Positions 1 to 8,051 of a stretch of 31,400 nucleotides of DNA are shown piece by piece; within the stretch, counting starts at the first letter, position 1; each line of letters starts with the position of its first letter. Origin of the DNA: WYZ-LMO11 sp964617245 (GTDB taxonomy: Archaea; Thermoproteota; Methanomethylicia; Methanomethylicales; Methanomethylicaceae); assembly GCA_964617245.1 (NCBI GenBank), contig CAZTWF010000083.1, forward strand, positions 1 to 31,400, given 5' to 3'. A program made the translations under genes and the position numbers. Under the pieces are notes generated by a model. It was not told the origin of the DNA. It was given only the letters and a program-made list of their open reading frames with translations, and ran no database searches.

Positions 1-466
1 CAGTTAATATAATTACTTTACTTGGATTTATTTCCTTTAAGAGTCCATCTAATTTCTTTTTTTCAATTTTCATAAGCCAATTTCCTTTTGGGGGGACTCT
101 TCCAATTTCAAATAATTGTTCCATTAATCCTACAAATCTTATATAATTTCTTGGTAAATTTATTTCAGGATTTATTTTTATTACATAATCATTTAATGTA
201 TGAACATAAACTCTAAGCAGTCCTTCATTATTTAAAGGACTTCCTAATAAATTTAACAATGTAATATGTATAATATCTGGTCTACCTCTTCTATTCCAAT
301 CTTTTAATTCTTTCATTGCTGCATAATGATATGACATATCTAACAATAGCTTTCTTGGATCTTTTCTTCTTCTTTCTGCCCACTTTTTTACTGATGGATG
401 GTTAACTATTTCTTCTGGAATAGTCTCTAAAGCAGATTTTGCTATTACTATGTTTAATATCTCCAT
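1..466 (-). CDS. nep1: Nep1/Emg1 rRNA pseudouridine N1-methyltransferase (5' part)
   Basis: Nep1 is a SPOUT-fold methyltransferase that methylates N1 of a pseudouridine in small-subunit rRNA and helps assemble the 30S subunit. The N-terminal 155 residues are present and the gene runs off the left edge, so the C-terminal SAM-binding knot is not visible. Recognisable stretches are NIVIAKSALETIPEEI near the start, RRGRPDIIHITLLNLLGSPLN in the middle and INLPRNYIRFVGLMEQL later, all typical of archaeal Nep1. I chose the ATG at 466 because homologues start just before this block and AGAAGG precedes it; an in-frame ATG at 481 would add five residues. It is divergent from rnp4, with a short AT-rich gap between them. 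Confidence 0.9.
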   Translation of the reverse strand, partial: MEILNIVIAKSALETIPEEIVNHPSVKKWAERRRKDPRKLLLDMSYHYAAMKELKDWNRRGRPDIIHITLLNLLGSPLNNEGLLRVYVHTLNDYVIKINPEINLPRNYIRFVGLMEQLFEIGRVPPKGNWLMKIEKKKLDGLLKEINPSKVIILT

Positions 467-487
467 AATAATCCTTCTCATCTAAAA

Positions 488-503
488 ATGCTTATTTTTA
501 TCT
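488..503 (+). promoter_or_regulatory. Possible TATA element for rnp4 (leaderless)
   Basis: The tract GCTTATTTTTATCTTT lies roughly 20-35 nt before the rnp4 ATG. This is the expected distance for an archaeal TATA box of a leaderless transcript. The gap is so AT-rich that this call is tentative. Confidence 0.3.
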
Positions 504-522
504 TTTTAATATTACTATATTA

Positions 523-843
523 ATGAAGTTATCAAAAAATAAATTAATAAAGGATATTGCTTTACAAAGAATTGAAAATCTATTCAATCTTGCAATCAAT
601 AATATAAAATCTAATCCTTCTCTTTCACATAGATATATAGATATAGCTATTAAGATTTCACAAAGAACTAGAGTAAAAATTCCAAAAAATATAAAATATT
701 TTATATGTAGATCTTGTCATTCCTTACTATATCCTGGAATAACTTCTCGTATAAGAATATCACCAAGAAGAAGTCCACATATAATAGTTACATGTATGAT
801 CTGTGGTAGAATAAAACGTTATCCAATTTCCAAAAAGAAATAA
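523..843 (+). CDS. rnp4: RNase P protein component 4 (Rpp21/Rpr2 family)
   Basis: This is a protein subunit of archaeal RNase P, which trims the 5' leader of pre-tRNA; in the family it pairs with Rpp29 and binds the specificity domain of the RNA. The 106-residue protein has an N-terminal helical part (about residues 5-50) and a zinc ribbon with Cys62, Cys65, Cys91 and Cys94. The basic tail is usual for the family. No Shine-Dalgarno sequence precedes the ATG, and an AT-rich TATA-like element lies about 25 nt upstream, so the mRNA may be leaderless. It is divergent from nep1 and upstream of rps19e, which has its own promoter. Confidence 0.88.
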   Translation: MKLSKNKLIKDIALQRIENLFNLAINNIKSNPSLSHRYIDIAIKISQRTRVKIPKNIKYFICRSCHSLLYPGITSRIRISPRRSPHIIVTCMICGRIKRYPISKKK

Positions 844-852
844 TTGATATGG

Positions 853-870
853 ATTAAAAATATATTTAAG
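853..870 (+). promoter_or_regulatory. TATA-box promoter of the rps19e operon
   Basis: ATTAAAAATATATTTAAG resembles an archaeal BRE/TATA element. A start site about 26 nt downstream would fall near 889, just before the GGGGAG ribosome-binding site of rps19e. A very similar ATATATTTAAG element precedes xpb on the other strand. Confidence 0.5.
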
Positions 871-900
871 CTTTTTATTTTGGGTTTAGGGGAGAGATAG

Positions 901-1371
901 TTGGCACAATTTGTTCCAGCAGATAAATTAATTCAAGCATTAGTAGAATATCTTAAGGAAAATGTTAAGGAGATTACTCCACCTATTTGGTCATATTATG
1001 TAAAGACAGGTAGACATACTGAAAGAGTTCCTACTCAACCAGATATTTGGTATATTAGATGTGCTTCTCTTTTAAGACGTATATATCTTGAAGGTCCTGT
1101 TGGAATAGAACGACTTAGAACTGTTTATGGAGGAAGAGCAAAGAAAGGAATGATTAGAGAGCATTTCTATAAAGCTAGTGGATCATGGATAAGAAAACCA
1201 TTACAACAACTTGAAAAAGCTAATTTGATTACTAAATTAGATAAAAAAGGTCGTATAGTAACTGATAAAGGAAGAAGTATAATTGATAGAATTTCTTTTA
1301 AATTACTAAAAGAACTTCAAAAAGAAAAACCTGAATTAGCAAAATATCTTCCAATGAAAGAAGAAAGGTGA
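901..1371 (+). CDS. rps19e: Small-subunit ribosomal protein S19e
   Basis: S19e is an archaeal/eukaryotic 30S protein needed for late small-subunit maturation. The 156-residue sequence is full length, with the family blocks PPIWSYYVKTGRHTERVP, DIWYIRCASLLRRIYLEGPVG and YGGRAKKG. The start is a TTG with GGGGAG at 889-894 upstream. It opens a block of translation genes; the PDCD5-family gene follows after four bases, with its ribosome-binding site inside the end of rps19e. Confidence 0.95.
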   Translation: MAQFVPADKLIQALVEYLKENVKEITPPIWSYYVKTGRHTERVPTQPDIWYIRCASLLRRIYLEGPVGIERLRTVYGGRAKKGMIREHFYKASGSWIRKPLQQLEKANLITKLDKKGRIVTDKGRSIIDRISFKLLKELQKEKPELAKYLPMKEER

Positions 1372-1375
1372 GAAC

Positions 1376-1699
1376 TTGTCAGAGAATATTGATGATATTG
1401 AACTTTTAAAGCGAAGAAAACTTATTGAATTACAGAGAAGAATAGCAGAAGAAAAAAGAAGAAGAGAAGAAGAGGAAAGAAAACAAAACATATTAAGAGT
1501 TATATTAACTCCTGAGGCTAGAAGTAGATTAACAAATATAAAAATGGTTAAACCAGAATTTGCAAATCAATTAGAACTTCAATTAATAAGTTTAGCTCAA
1601 CAAGGTAAATTACCTATACCATTAACAGATGAACAACTTAAGAGTATATTAATGGAACTACAAGAAAAAAAGAGAGATATAAAAATTACATGGATGTAA
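1376..1699 (+). CDS. PDCD5-family DNA-binding protein
   Basis: This belongs to the small helical PDCD5/TFAR19 family, found beside rps19e and rpl39e in many archaea. The 107-residue protein has a charged N-terminal helix rich in Arg, Glu and Lys (about residues 12-38) followed by the conserved core around LTPEARSRLTNIKMVKPEFA and a segment ending in ITWM. Nucleic-acid binding is known for family members; the cellular role in archaea is not settled. The start is TTG, preceded by AAGGTGAG across the rps19e stop. It appears co-transcribed with rps19e and rpl39e. Confidence 0.9.
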   Translation: MSENIDDIELLKRRKLIELQRRIAEEKRRREEEERKQNILRVILTPEARSRLTNIKMVKPEFANQLELQLISLAQQGKLPIPLTDEQLKSILMELQEKKRDIKITWM

Positions 1700-1710
1700 G
1701 GTGATAAACT

Positions 1711-1866
1711 ATGGCAAGTAATAAACATCTTTCAAAAAAGAAACGTTTAATAAAAATATGTAAGCAAAATAGTGCAGTTCCTATATGGGTAGTTGCAAAA
1801 ACTAAAGGAAAATTTAGACGTCATCCAAAACTTCGTAATTGGAGAACTACTAGAATAAAACTATAG
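1711..1866 (+). CDS. rpl39e: Large-subunit ribosomal protein L39e
   Basis: L39e is a tiny basic protein lining the peptide exit tunnel of archaeal and eukaryotic ribosomes. The 51 residues match the family throughout: an N-terminal run of Lys after MASNKHLSKK, then NSAVPIWVVAKT, and a C-terminal RNWRTTRIKL. The ATG is preceded by GGTGAT with five bases between. Length and context (PDCD5 family upstream, L31e ten bases downstream) are as usual in archaea. Confidence 0.95.
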   Translation: MASNKHLSKKKRLIKICKQNSAVPIWVVAKTKGKFRRHPKLRNWRTTRIKL

Positions 1867-1876
1867 AGGTGAATTT

Positions 1877-2143
1877 ATGAGTTCTGAAATCATTGAAGAA
1901 AAAGTAGTTACTATTAATTTAAGAAGAGCTTATCTAGCATCTGGAAAAAGAGCTGCTCCAAGAGCCATTAATATTATAAGAAATATTGTAAAAAAAATTG
2001 CAGATACTAATGAAATAAAAATAAGTAATGAAGTTAATATGGCAATTTGGTCAAGAGGAAAAGGAAAAACTTTAAGAAAAATTTCTATAAAAGTTCAAAA
2101 ACTAAAAGATGGAACAGCTAAAGTAATTTTAGCAAGTTCTTAA
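1877..2143 (+). CDS. rpl31e: Large-subunit ribosomal protein L31e
   Basis: L31e sits at the exit-tunnel rim of the 50S subunit. The 88-residue protein is full length; VVTINLRRAYLASGKRAAPR and VNMAIWSRGKGK are family hallmarks. GAGGTGA lies five to six bases before the ATG, one of the clearest ribosome-binding sites here. It sits between rpl39e and eif6, an order common in archaea. Confidence 0.95.
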   Translation: MSSEIIEEKVVTINLRRAYLASGKRAAPRAINIIRNIVKKIADTNEIKISNEVNMAIWSRGKGKTLRKISIKVQKLKDGTAKVILASS

Positions 2144-2159
2144 TTTTGGAGTGATTTTT

Positions 2160-2831
2160 TTGCCAAGTCTACGCACATCACTATATGGTAATCCAAATGT
2201 TGGTGCATTTATATTTGCTACAGATAATTTTGCATTAGTACCTCCAGATTCACCTCAGAAGTTTATATCAGAAGTATCATATGCTTTAAAAGTTCCAGTT
2301 TATAAAACTACAATTTGTAATAGTGTTCTTTTAGGTATATTTATTGTTGGTAATTCAAATGGTATTTTAATTCCATATAATGCACAAGAAGAAGAAATTT
2401 CTTTTATAAAAGAAGTAGTAGATCTTCCTGTAATTCAATATAATGGAAAAGAAAATGCTCTTGGAAATATGATATTATTAGATGATAAAAAAGCTATTGT
2501 AGGACCAAGAACAAGTAAAGAACTCAAAGTATTATTATCTGATGAACTTAAAGTAGAAGTATTTGAGTTAAGTATTGCAAGAATATCTCTTCCTGGTGTT
2601 TGTGCAGTTATTAATAATAAAGCAATATTATGTCATCCTCATATTATGGAAGAAGAAAAATCTGAATTAGAAAAAATTTTTAATAAATCTGTTTATCCAT
2701 CTACAGTGAATCGTGGATTTCCATATTTAAGAATTGGAATGGTAGCAAATTCCTATGGAGCTGTAGTTGGTGATATGACTACTGGTCCTGAAATTGCTCA
2801 TATAGAAGCATCATTAGGAGTTGTGGAATAA
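2160..2831 (+). CDS. eif6: Translation initiation factor aIF6
   Basis: aIF6 binds the 50S subunit and keeps it from joining the 30S prematurely; it also works in 50S biogenesis. The protein has the family's repeated alpha/beta pattern, with segments such as ENALGNMILLDDKKAIVGP, KAILCHPHI and GMVANSYGAVVGDMTTGPE. I place the start at the TTG at 2160 (223 residues). GGAGTGA ends five bases before it, and the alternative in-frame GTG at 2151 lies inside that ribosome-binding site. The stop codon shares its last A with the rpl18a ATG. Confidence 0.9.
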   Translation: MPSLRTSLYGNPNVGAFIFATDNFALVPPDSPQKFISEVSYALKVPVYKTTICNSVLLGIFIVGNSNGILIPYNAQEEEISFIKEVVDLPVIQYNGKENALGNMILLDDKKAIVGPRTSKELKVLLSDELKVEVFELSIARISLPGVCAVINNKAILCHPHIMEEEKSELEKIFNKSVYPSTVNRGFPYLRIGMVANSYGAVVGDMTTGPEIAHIEASLGVVE

Positions 2832-3019
2832 TGGAGGATAAATTATTTTTAATAGAAGGTAAAGTAAAAATGGGTTTTCAATGGACAAAATTTAAAAAAA
2901 CAATTAGAGCAATAAGTAAAAAAATGGCAATTGAGAAACTATTCTGTGAATTTGGCGGAAACCATAAATTAAAACGATTCCAAATTAAAATTGATCTTGT
3001 GGTGGAAAAAAGTGAGTAG
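2831..3019 (+). CDS. rpl18a: Large-subunit ribosomal protein L18a (LX/L20a)
   Basis: This 62-residue protein is the archaeal LX form of L18Ae, a 50S protein. FLIEGKVKMGFQWTKFKKTI at the N-terminus and a C-terminal RFQIKIDLV strand match the family. Its ATG overlaps the eif6 stop by one base, and its last eight bases overlap the start of the prefoldin gene. This chain of overlaps implies translational coupling from eif6 through ftsY. Confidence 0.9.
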   Translation: MEDKLFLIEGKVKMGFQWTKFKKTIRAISKKMAIEKLFCEFGGNHKLKRFQIKIDLVVEKSE

Positions 3020-3437
3020 TAATGAAATACAAAAAGAAGATATAAATGCCTTAGTTCTAGAACTTTCTAATTTACAATCATATGCTGAAGTTTTACGTCA
3101 ACAAATGGAATTGAGTACTACAGCTATTATGGAATTAACCATAAGTAAATCATCTCTTGAAGAAATAAAACGAAGAGGTGGAAATGCTGAAATATTAATT
3201 CCTATTGGTGCTGGTAATTTTATAAGAGCTTCTATAAAAGATGTAAATAGTGTTATTGTCAATATAGGTGCAAATGTATCTATTGAAAAAGGAATTGAAA
3301 TTGCTATTAGTGATATTGAAGAAAAAATTAAAAAAATACAATCTCAAATAGAAAACTTAAGAAATCAATATATTCAAGTTGCTTCAAGAATTGAGGAGCT
3401 TCAAGTAAAGATAAATGAACTTTCGGAGAAAAAATAA
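3012..3437 (+). CDS. pfdA: Prefoldin alpha subunit
   Basis: Prefoldin is a hexameric chaperone that captures unfolded proteins with its coiled-coil arms and hands them to the thermosome. The protein has two long heptad-rich helices, about residues 8-50 and 95-140, flanking the beta-hairpin region with EILIPIGAGNFIRASI. I place the start at the GTG at 3012 (141 residues) because GGTGG lies six bases upstream and homologues begin close to here; the longer frame from 2991 would put that site inside the gene. It overlaps rpl18a by eight bases and shares its last A with the ftsY ATG. Confidence 0.88.
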   Translation: MSSNEIQKEDINALVLELSNLQSYAEVLRQQMELSTTAIMELTISKSSLEEIKRRGGNAEILIPIGAGNFIRASIKDVNSVIVNIGANVSIEKGIEIAISDIEEKIKKIQSQIENLRNQYIQVASRIEELQVKINELSEKK

Positions 3438-4327
3438 TGTTTGAAAAATTAAAAAAAGTTTTTTCTTCTTTTGTAGAAGAGATTACTACAAAACATATAA
3501 GTGAAAAAGATATAGAATCTTATATTTGGGAATTACAAATTTCTCTTTTAGAATGTGATGTTGCTCTTCCTATAGTTGATGAAATTATTTCTAAAATTAA
3601 AAATAATTTAGTAGGAATGAAAATTAAAAGATCCGAAGATATTTATTCTTTAATAAAAGAAACATTAAGAAAAATTTTAATGGAATCTTTTACTACAATA
3701 GACTTAATTTCATTAATTTCTTCTTCAAAAAAACCATTTGTAATAATGTTTTTAGGTGTAAATGGCACAGGAAAAACTACAACTATTGCAAAAATAGGAA
3801 AATACTTAATTGATAGAGGATTTAAAGTAATATTCTCATGTAGTGATACTTTTAGAGCAGGAGCAGAAGAACAACTTGAAACTCATGCTAAAAGACTTGG
3901 AATAAAAATGATAAAACATAAATATGGTGCAGATCCTGCAGCTGTTGCTTATGATGCTATTTCTTATGCTAAAGCAAATAATATTGATGTTGTATTAATT
4001 GATACTGCTGGAAGAATGCAAACTGATAGGGGATTAATGGATGAACTCCAAAAGATATATAGAGTTACTAAACCAAATATGACAATATTTGTAGGAGATG
4101 CTTTAACTGGTAATGATGCATTAAATCAAGCTCAAGAATTTAATAATTTTGTTCCAATAGATGCTATTGTTCTAACTAAAATAGATGCAGATGCAAAAGG
4201 TGGTGCTGCAATCTCTATATCTCATGTAATAAAAAAACCTATAATTTTTCTTGGAATAGGTCAAAAATATGATGATCTTAAACAATTTGATCCAGAATGG
4301 ATAATTAATAATATATTTTCTAAATAA
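3437..4327 (+). CDS. ftsY: Signal recognition particle receptor FtsY
   Basis: FtsY is the SRP receptor GTPase that docks ribosome-SRP complexes at the membrane and hands them to SecYE. The 296-residue protein has an N-terminal helical N domain (about 1-90) and a G domain with GVNGTGKT (107-114), DTFRAGA (137-143), DTAGR (189-193) and TKID (247-250). The C-terminal FLGIGQKYDDLKQFDPEWI motif is also typical. It lacks a long acidic A domain, as usual in archaea. The one-base overlap with the prefoldin stop suggests coupling. Confidence 0.95.
   Translation: MFEKLKKVFSSFVEEITTKHISEKDIESYIWELQISLLECDVALPIVDEIISKIKNNLVGMKIKRSEDIYSLIKETLRKILMESFTTIDLISLISSSKKPFVIMFLGVNGTGKTTTIAKIGKYLIDRGFKVIFSCSDTFRAGAEEQLETHAKRLGIKMIKHKYGADPAAVAYDAISYAKANNIDVVLIDTAGRMQTDRGLMDELQKIYRVTKPNMTIFVGDALTGNDALNQAQEFNNFVPIDAIVLTKIDADAKGGAAISISHVIKKPIIFLGIGQKYDDLKQFDPEWIINNIFSK
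4308..4320 (+). promoter_or_regulatory. Possible TATA element for argF inside the end of ftsY
   Basis: ATAATATATTTTC lies about 20-32 nt before the argF ATG, a spacing that fits a leaderless transcript. argF has no Shine-Dalgarno sequence, unlike most neighbours. The AT-rich context makes this only suggestive. Confidence 0.3.
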
Positions 4328-4339
4328 AAATAAATAATT

Positions 4340-5284
4340 ATGAAATATAATGTAAGAAATATGAAAGGAAGAGATTTACTAACACTTTTAAATTTCACTA
4401 GAGAAGAAATTAAAGAAATTCTTAAATTAGCCTCTGAAATGAAATACCTATTGAAAAATGGAAAGTATATTATTCCATATTTAAATGGAAAAAGTATATT
4501 TCTCTTATTTCAAAAACCATCTACTAGAACAAGATTATCTTTTGAGATTGCTATTTATCAATTAGGTGGTTTTCCAATTTATATTAATTGGAATGAACTT
4601 CAAATTGTAAGAGGAGAAACTCTAGAAGATACTGTAAGAGCTATAAATGCTTATTGTGATGCTATAGTTGCAAGAGTTTATAAACATTCAGATTTAGAAA
4701 TTATTGCTAATGTATCAAGAGTTCCTGTAATAAATGCTTTAAGTGATTTAGCACATCCTTGTCAAGCTCTTGCAGATTGTTTAACAATAATTGAGAAAAA
4801 AGGAAAAATAGAAGGCATGAATATTGTTTTCATTGGTGATGGTAATAATAATGTCTGTAGATCTCTTTCAGAAGCAGTATTAAAACTTGGAGGAAATATG
4901 ATTATAGTTTCTCCAAAAAAATATCAAATTGATCCTTCATATATTGATCTTCTTAAGAAGAATGCTTATAAAAACTCATCATTAATACTAACTGATGATC
5001 CTATAGAAGGTGTAAAAGAAGCTGATGTAGTATATACAGATGTATGGGTATCTATGGGTCAGGAAAGTGAAAGTGAAGAAAGAATGAGAGAATTTAAAAA
5101 ATATCAAGTTAATTCTGAATTACTTAGTTTTGCTCCTAATGATGTTATTATTATGCACTGTTTACCTGCTCATAGAGGATTAGAAATAACTGATGAAGTT
5201 ATAGATGGAAAAAATTCTGTTGTTTGGGATCAAGCAGAAAATAGACTTCATGTACAAAAAGCAATCTTAGCATTAATAGTATAA
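4340..5284 (+). CDS. argF: Ornithine carbamoyltransferase
   Basis: This enzyme makes citrulline from carbamoyl phosphate and ornithine in arginine synthesis. The 314-residue protein carries the carbamoyl-phosphate site STRTR (61-65), HPCQ (139-142), the SMG loop (238-240) and HCLPAHRG (273-280). The last two distinguish it from aspartate carbamoyltransferase. No ribosome-binding site precedes the ATG; an ATG seven codons later (4361) also matches where many homologues begin, so the exact start is open. No other arginine gene lies in the window. It is the only biosynthetic gene inside a block of translation genes. Confidence 0.92.
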   Translation: MKYNVRNMKGRDLLTLLNFTREEIKEILKLASEMKYLLKNGKYIIPYLNGKSIFLLFQKPSTRTRLSFEIAIYQLGGFPIYINWNELQIVRGETLEDTVRAINAYCDAIVARVYKHSDLEIIANVSRVPVINALSDLAHPCQALADCLTIIEKKGKIEGMNIVFIGDGNNNVCRSLSEAVLKLGGNMIIVSPKKYQIDPSYIDLLKKNAYKNSSLILTDDPIEGVKEADVVYTDVWVSMGQESESEERMREFKKYQVNSELLSFAPNDVIIMHCLPAHRGLEITDEVIDGKNSVVWDQAENRLHVQKAILALIV

Positions 5285-5305
5285 AATTAAAAAATGGTGA
5301 AACTA

Positions 5306-6106
5306 TTGAAATTACTAGTATATTCAAAAAAAGATCTTGCTGGAATAAATATTGCATCACATCTTATTAATGAAATAAATTTTGAGAAAATAAAAATAAA
5401 GAATTTCTATATTTATTCTTATAAAGAAATTCTTCTTTTTCCTGTAGAAGGTTCATTATTGGATTTAGATAATATTGATATTAATAATGTAGAATGGGCA
5501 TTATTTCTTTCTAAACATAAAAGTGAATCCAAAAGAGTATGTTTAACAGTTCATACACCTGGAAATTTATGTGAAAAAAATACTATGGGAGGACGACCAA
5601 ATGAAGTTGCAATTTCTAATCCTCCTCTTCAATGTAATCTTCTAAAAGCACTTAATACAATTTCTAATGAAAAATTGAATATGAATATTGAAGTAACTAT
5701 AGAAGCTACTCATCATGGTCCTACTGATTTGAATTTTCCAGTAACTTTTATAGAAATTGGAAGTGATGAAAATGCATGGAAAAATGAATTATTAGGAAGT
5801 ATTGTAGCAAAAGCAATTTCTAATATTATAAAATTTCCATTAGAGATAACTCCTGGAGCTATGGGAATAGGCGGAGGACATTATTCTGATAAATTTACCA
5901 AAAAAATATTAGAAGAAGGAGCACTAATTGGACATATAATTCCGAAATATGCAATGATTGAAGGTATGCATCCCTCTATGATAACAAAATGTATGAATAA
6001 AACTTTTGGCGGTTGTTCAAAAATATATGTAGACTGGAAAGGAACACCTTCTTACTTTAAAAATATTATAAGGTCAATCGAAAATATTGAAATAATAAAA
6101 ATATAG
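5306..6106 (+). CDS. dtdA: D-aminoacyl-tRNA deacylase (DTD2/DtdA type)
   Basis: The enzyme removes D-amino acids wrongly attached to tRNA and so protects translation. Archaeal DtdA is about 270 residues and unrelated in sequence to bacterial Dtd. The family blocks are all visible: FLSKHKSESKRVCLTVHTPGN, EATHHGPTDLNFPVTFIEIG, MGIGGGHYSDKFTKK and a late VDWKG. I place the start at the TTG at 5306 (266 residues): GGTGA at 5296-5300 sits five bases upstream, and homologues begin with this strand. The in-frame ATG at 5294 would lie before that site. It follows argF closely. Confidence 0.88.
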   Translation: MKLLVYSKKDLAGINIASHLINEINFEKIKIKNFYIYSYKEILLFPVEGSLLDLDNIDINNVEWALFLSKHKSESKRVCLTVHTPGNLCEKNTMGGRPNEVAISNPPLQCNLLKALNTISNEKLNMNIEVTIEATHHGPTDLNFPVTFIEIGSDENAWKNELLGSIVAKAISNIIKFPLEITPGAMGIGGGHYSDKFTKKILEEGALIGHIIPKYAMIEGMHPSMITKCMNKTFGGCSKIYVDWKGTPSYFKNIIRSIENIEIIKI

Positions 6107-6140
6107 AGAATGAAATAAAAGATATTATATGATTGTGGAA

Positions 6141-6153
6141 AGCTTTAAATTAA
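6141..6153 (+). promoter_or_regulatory. TATA-box promoter of the secE-spt5-ribosomal stalk operon
   Basis: AGCTTTAAATTAA, preceded by purine-rich GTGGAA that could act as a BRE, stands in the 85-base gap before secE. A start about 26 nt downstream would give a leader of roughly 20 nt containing GGATGGATGA before the ATG. Confidence 0.45.
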
Positions 6154-6191
6154 ACTTTCTATTTTCCAATAAAATTGGATGGATGAAATAA

Positions 6192-6368
6192 ATGGAAAAA
6201 TCAGAAATCTTACGTTCAATAATGAGAATATTAAGGCTTTCAAGAAAACCTGATCTAGAGGAGTTTAGCTTATCTTTAAGGATATGTTTATTAGGAATAG
6301 GAATTGTTGGTATTTTTGCTTTTATTATACAGCTTATATCTACCTTAATAATTGGATTTGGTGGTTGA
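6192..6368 (+). CDS. secE: Preprotein translocase subunit SecE (Sec61 gamma)
   Basis: SecE clamps the SecY channel. This 58-residue protein has an amphipathic N-terminal part with RLSRKPDLEEF, the usual basic-then-acidic motif before the membrane segment, and one hydrophobic helix (about residues 31-55, ICLLGIGIVGIFAFIIQLIS). One membrane span is normal for archaeal SecE. It stands directly before spt5, as in most archaea and bacteria, and GGATGGATGA precedes the ATG. Its end carries the GGTGG ribosome-binding site of spt5. Confidence 0.92.
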   Translation: MEKSEILRSIMRILRLSRKPDLEEFSLSLRICLLGIGIVGIFAFIIQLISTLIIGFGG

Positions 6369-6372
6369 GCAT

Positions 6373-6891
6373 ATGACTAGGATATTCGCTGTAAGAACTA
6401 CTGCAGGTCAAGAAAAAAATGCTGCACTTTTAATTGAGCGTAGATGCACTTCTAAAAAAATAGCAGTTAAGGCCATAATTTCTCCTCCTGATGTTAGTAG
6501 TTATATATTTATTGAAGCTGATGGTCCAAATATTGTTAGCTTGGCTATAGAAAATATAAAACATGTAAAAGGTTGGGTTGCTGGAAAAGTAGAACTTGAA
6601 GATATAATGAAATTCTTAATTCAAAAACCTGTTATCGAATCTATTAATGTAAATGATAAAGTAGAAATAGTTTCAGGTCCATTTAGAGGTATGCAAGCTA
6701 AAGTAACAAGAGTTGATAAATCAAAAGGAGAAGTTGTACTTGAATTACTTGAAACTCCATATACATTACCTATAACACTTCGTGCAGAACAAGTAAAGAT
6801 AATTTCTAAAAGTGAAATTTCAAAACAAGAAGTTAAACAAGAAGATAAAAAAAGTGATATATTTGAAGAATTTTCCAAATTGGAGGAATAA
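6373..6891 (+). CDS. spt5: Transcription elongation factor Spt5 (NusG homologue)
   Basis: Spt5 binds the RNA-polymerase clamp and raises processivity. It has an NGN domain (about residues 1-85, from IFAVRTTAGQEKNAALLI) and a KOW domain with VEIVSGPFRGMQAKVTRVD followed by GEVVLELLE. A charged tail (SKQEVKQEDKKSD) ends the 172-residue protein. I chose the ATG at 6373, where NGN domains begin; GGTGG lies upstream inside the secE end. A longer frame from the TTG at 6352 would overlap secE by 17 bases. Confidence 0.92.
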   Translation: MTRIFAVRTTAGQEKNAALLIERRCTSKKIAVKAIISPPDVSSYIFIEADGPNIVSLAIENIKHVKGWVAGKVELEDIMKFLIQKPVIESINVNDKVEIVSGPFRGMQAKVTRVDKSKGEVVLELLETPYTLPITLRAEQVKIISKSEISKQEVKQEDKKSDIFEEFSKLEE

Positions 6892-6894
6892 ATT

Positions 6895-7392
6895 ATGGTA
6901 ACAAAGAAAACATTTAATTTTCTTATTGATGGTGGAAAAGCAACAGGAGGTCCTCCTATTGGGCCATCTCTTGGTCCTTTAGGCTTGAATATATTACAAG
7001 TTGTTAATACAATAAATGAAAAAACAAAAGAATTTGAAGGTATGAAAGTTCCTGTTAAAGTAATTGTTGATCCAGAAACAAAAGAATTTGAAGTTGAAGT
7101 AGGTGTTCCTAGTACTTCAGCTTTAATTGTAAAAGAACTAAGAATACAGAAAGGTGCAAGTAATGTTAAAACTGAGAAAGTCGGCAATCTAGATATAAAA
7201 ACTGCTATAAAGATTGCAAAAATAAGATATCCTTTATCCCTAGCAAAAACTTTAAAATCTTGCTTAAAGGAAGTTGTTGGTACTTGTGTCTCTATGGGTG
7301 TTACTGTTAATGGTAAAGATCCAAAGGAAATTATAAAGGAAATAGATGAGGGTATTTATGATGATATAATTAAAAAGATAGAGGAAGAATGA
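6895..7392 (+). CDS. rpl11: Large-subunit ribosomal protein L11
   Basis: L11 forms the base of the ribosomal stalk with L10 on 23S rRNA and contacts translation factors. The 165-residue protein shows the N-terminal proline-rich signature GGKATGGPPIGPSLGPLGLN and a C-terminal rRNA-binding domain around TAIKIAKIRYP. Length is typical for archaea. GGAGG precedes the ATG, three bases after spt5. The order spt5, L11, L1, L10, L12 is the conserved stalk cluster. Confidence 0.96.
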   Translation: MVTKKTFNFLIDGGKATGGPPIGPSLGPLGLNILQVVNTINEKTKEFEGMKVPVKVIVDPETKEFEVEVGVPSTSALIVKELRIQKGASNVKTEKVGNLDIKTAIKIAKIRYPLSLAKTLKSCLKEVVGTCVSMGVTVNGKDPKEIIKEIDEGIYDDIIKKIEEE

Positions 7393-7396
7393 TACT

Positions 7397-8044
7397 ATGT
7401 TGGATATTAATTCCATAATCTCATTAGTAGATGAAGCAAAAAAGAATTCAAAAAAATGTAATTTTCTACAAAGTATTGAATTAATAGTAAATTTAAAAGG
7501 AATAGATGTTAAAGCTCCAGAAAATAGAATTAATGAAGTAGTTACATTACCAAATCCAATTGGAAAAAATATTAAAGTTTGTGTAATTGCTGATGGTGAT
7601 TTAGTAACTAAAGCAAAACAATCTGGAGCAGATCTTGTAATTACAAAACAAGAATTAGAAGGATATGTAGGAGATAAAAAAGCAATTAAAAAATTAGCAG
7701 AAAATTATGACTTTTTCATAGCGAGAGCAGATTTAATGGCAATGATTGGTAAGATCTTTGGCTCAGTCTTTGGTCCAAGAGGTAAAATGCCAGATCCAGT
7801 TGCTCCTACTGCAAATATAGAAAATGTTATTAAAAATTATCGTAATGCAGTAAGAATAAGAATTCGTGATCAACCAGTTATTAAATGTAGAGTAGGATTA
7901 GAAAATATGGACTCAAAGGCTATTGCTGAGAATATAATAGCAGTACTTAATGCTATAGATAGAAGAATTAAATTAGATCAATTTTTATCCTCAATTATTG
8001 TTAAAACTACTATGGGCAAACCTACAAAATTAAAGGTGATGTGA
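7397..8044 (+). CDS. rpl1: Large-subunit ribosomal protein L1
   Basis: L1 forms the mobile L1 stalk that helps release deacylated tRNA; in several archaea and bacteria it also represses its own mRNA. The 215-residue protein is full length, with KVCVIADGD, FFIARADLM and the GSVFGPRGKMPDPVAP signature. The ATG is preceded by GAGGAATGA. It lies four bases after rpl11 and seven before rpl10. I saw no convincing L1-binding mimic of rRNA in the leader, though I could not fold it. Confidence 0.96.
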   Translation: MLDINSIISLVDEAKKNSKKCNFLQSIELIVNLKGIDVKAPENRINEVVTLPNPIGKNIKVCVIADGDLVTKAKQSGADLVITKQELEGYVGDKKAIKKLAENYDFFIARADLMAMIGKIFGSVFGPRGKMPDPVAPTANIENVIKNYRNAVRIRIRDQPVIKCRVGLENMDSKAIAENIIAVLNAIDRRIKLDQFLSSIIVKTTMGKPTKLKVM

Positions 8045-8051
8045 TGATAAA

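Noticed and set aside
6621..7187. Long antisense open frame opposite spt5 and rpl11
   Set aside because: It mirrors two clearly real genes, has no ribosome-binding site and is of low-complexity Ser/Thr/Phe composition typical of antisense frames.
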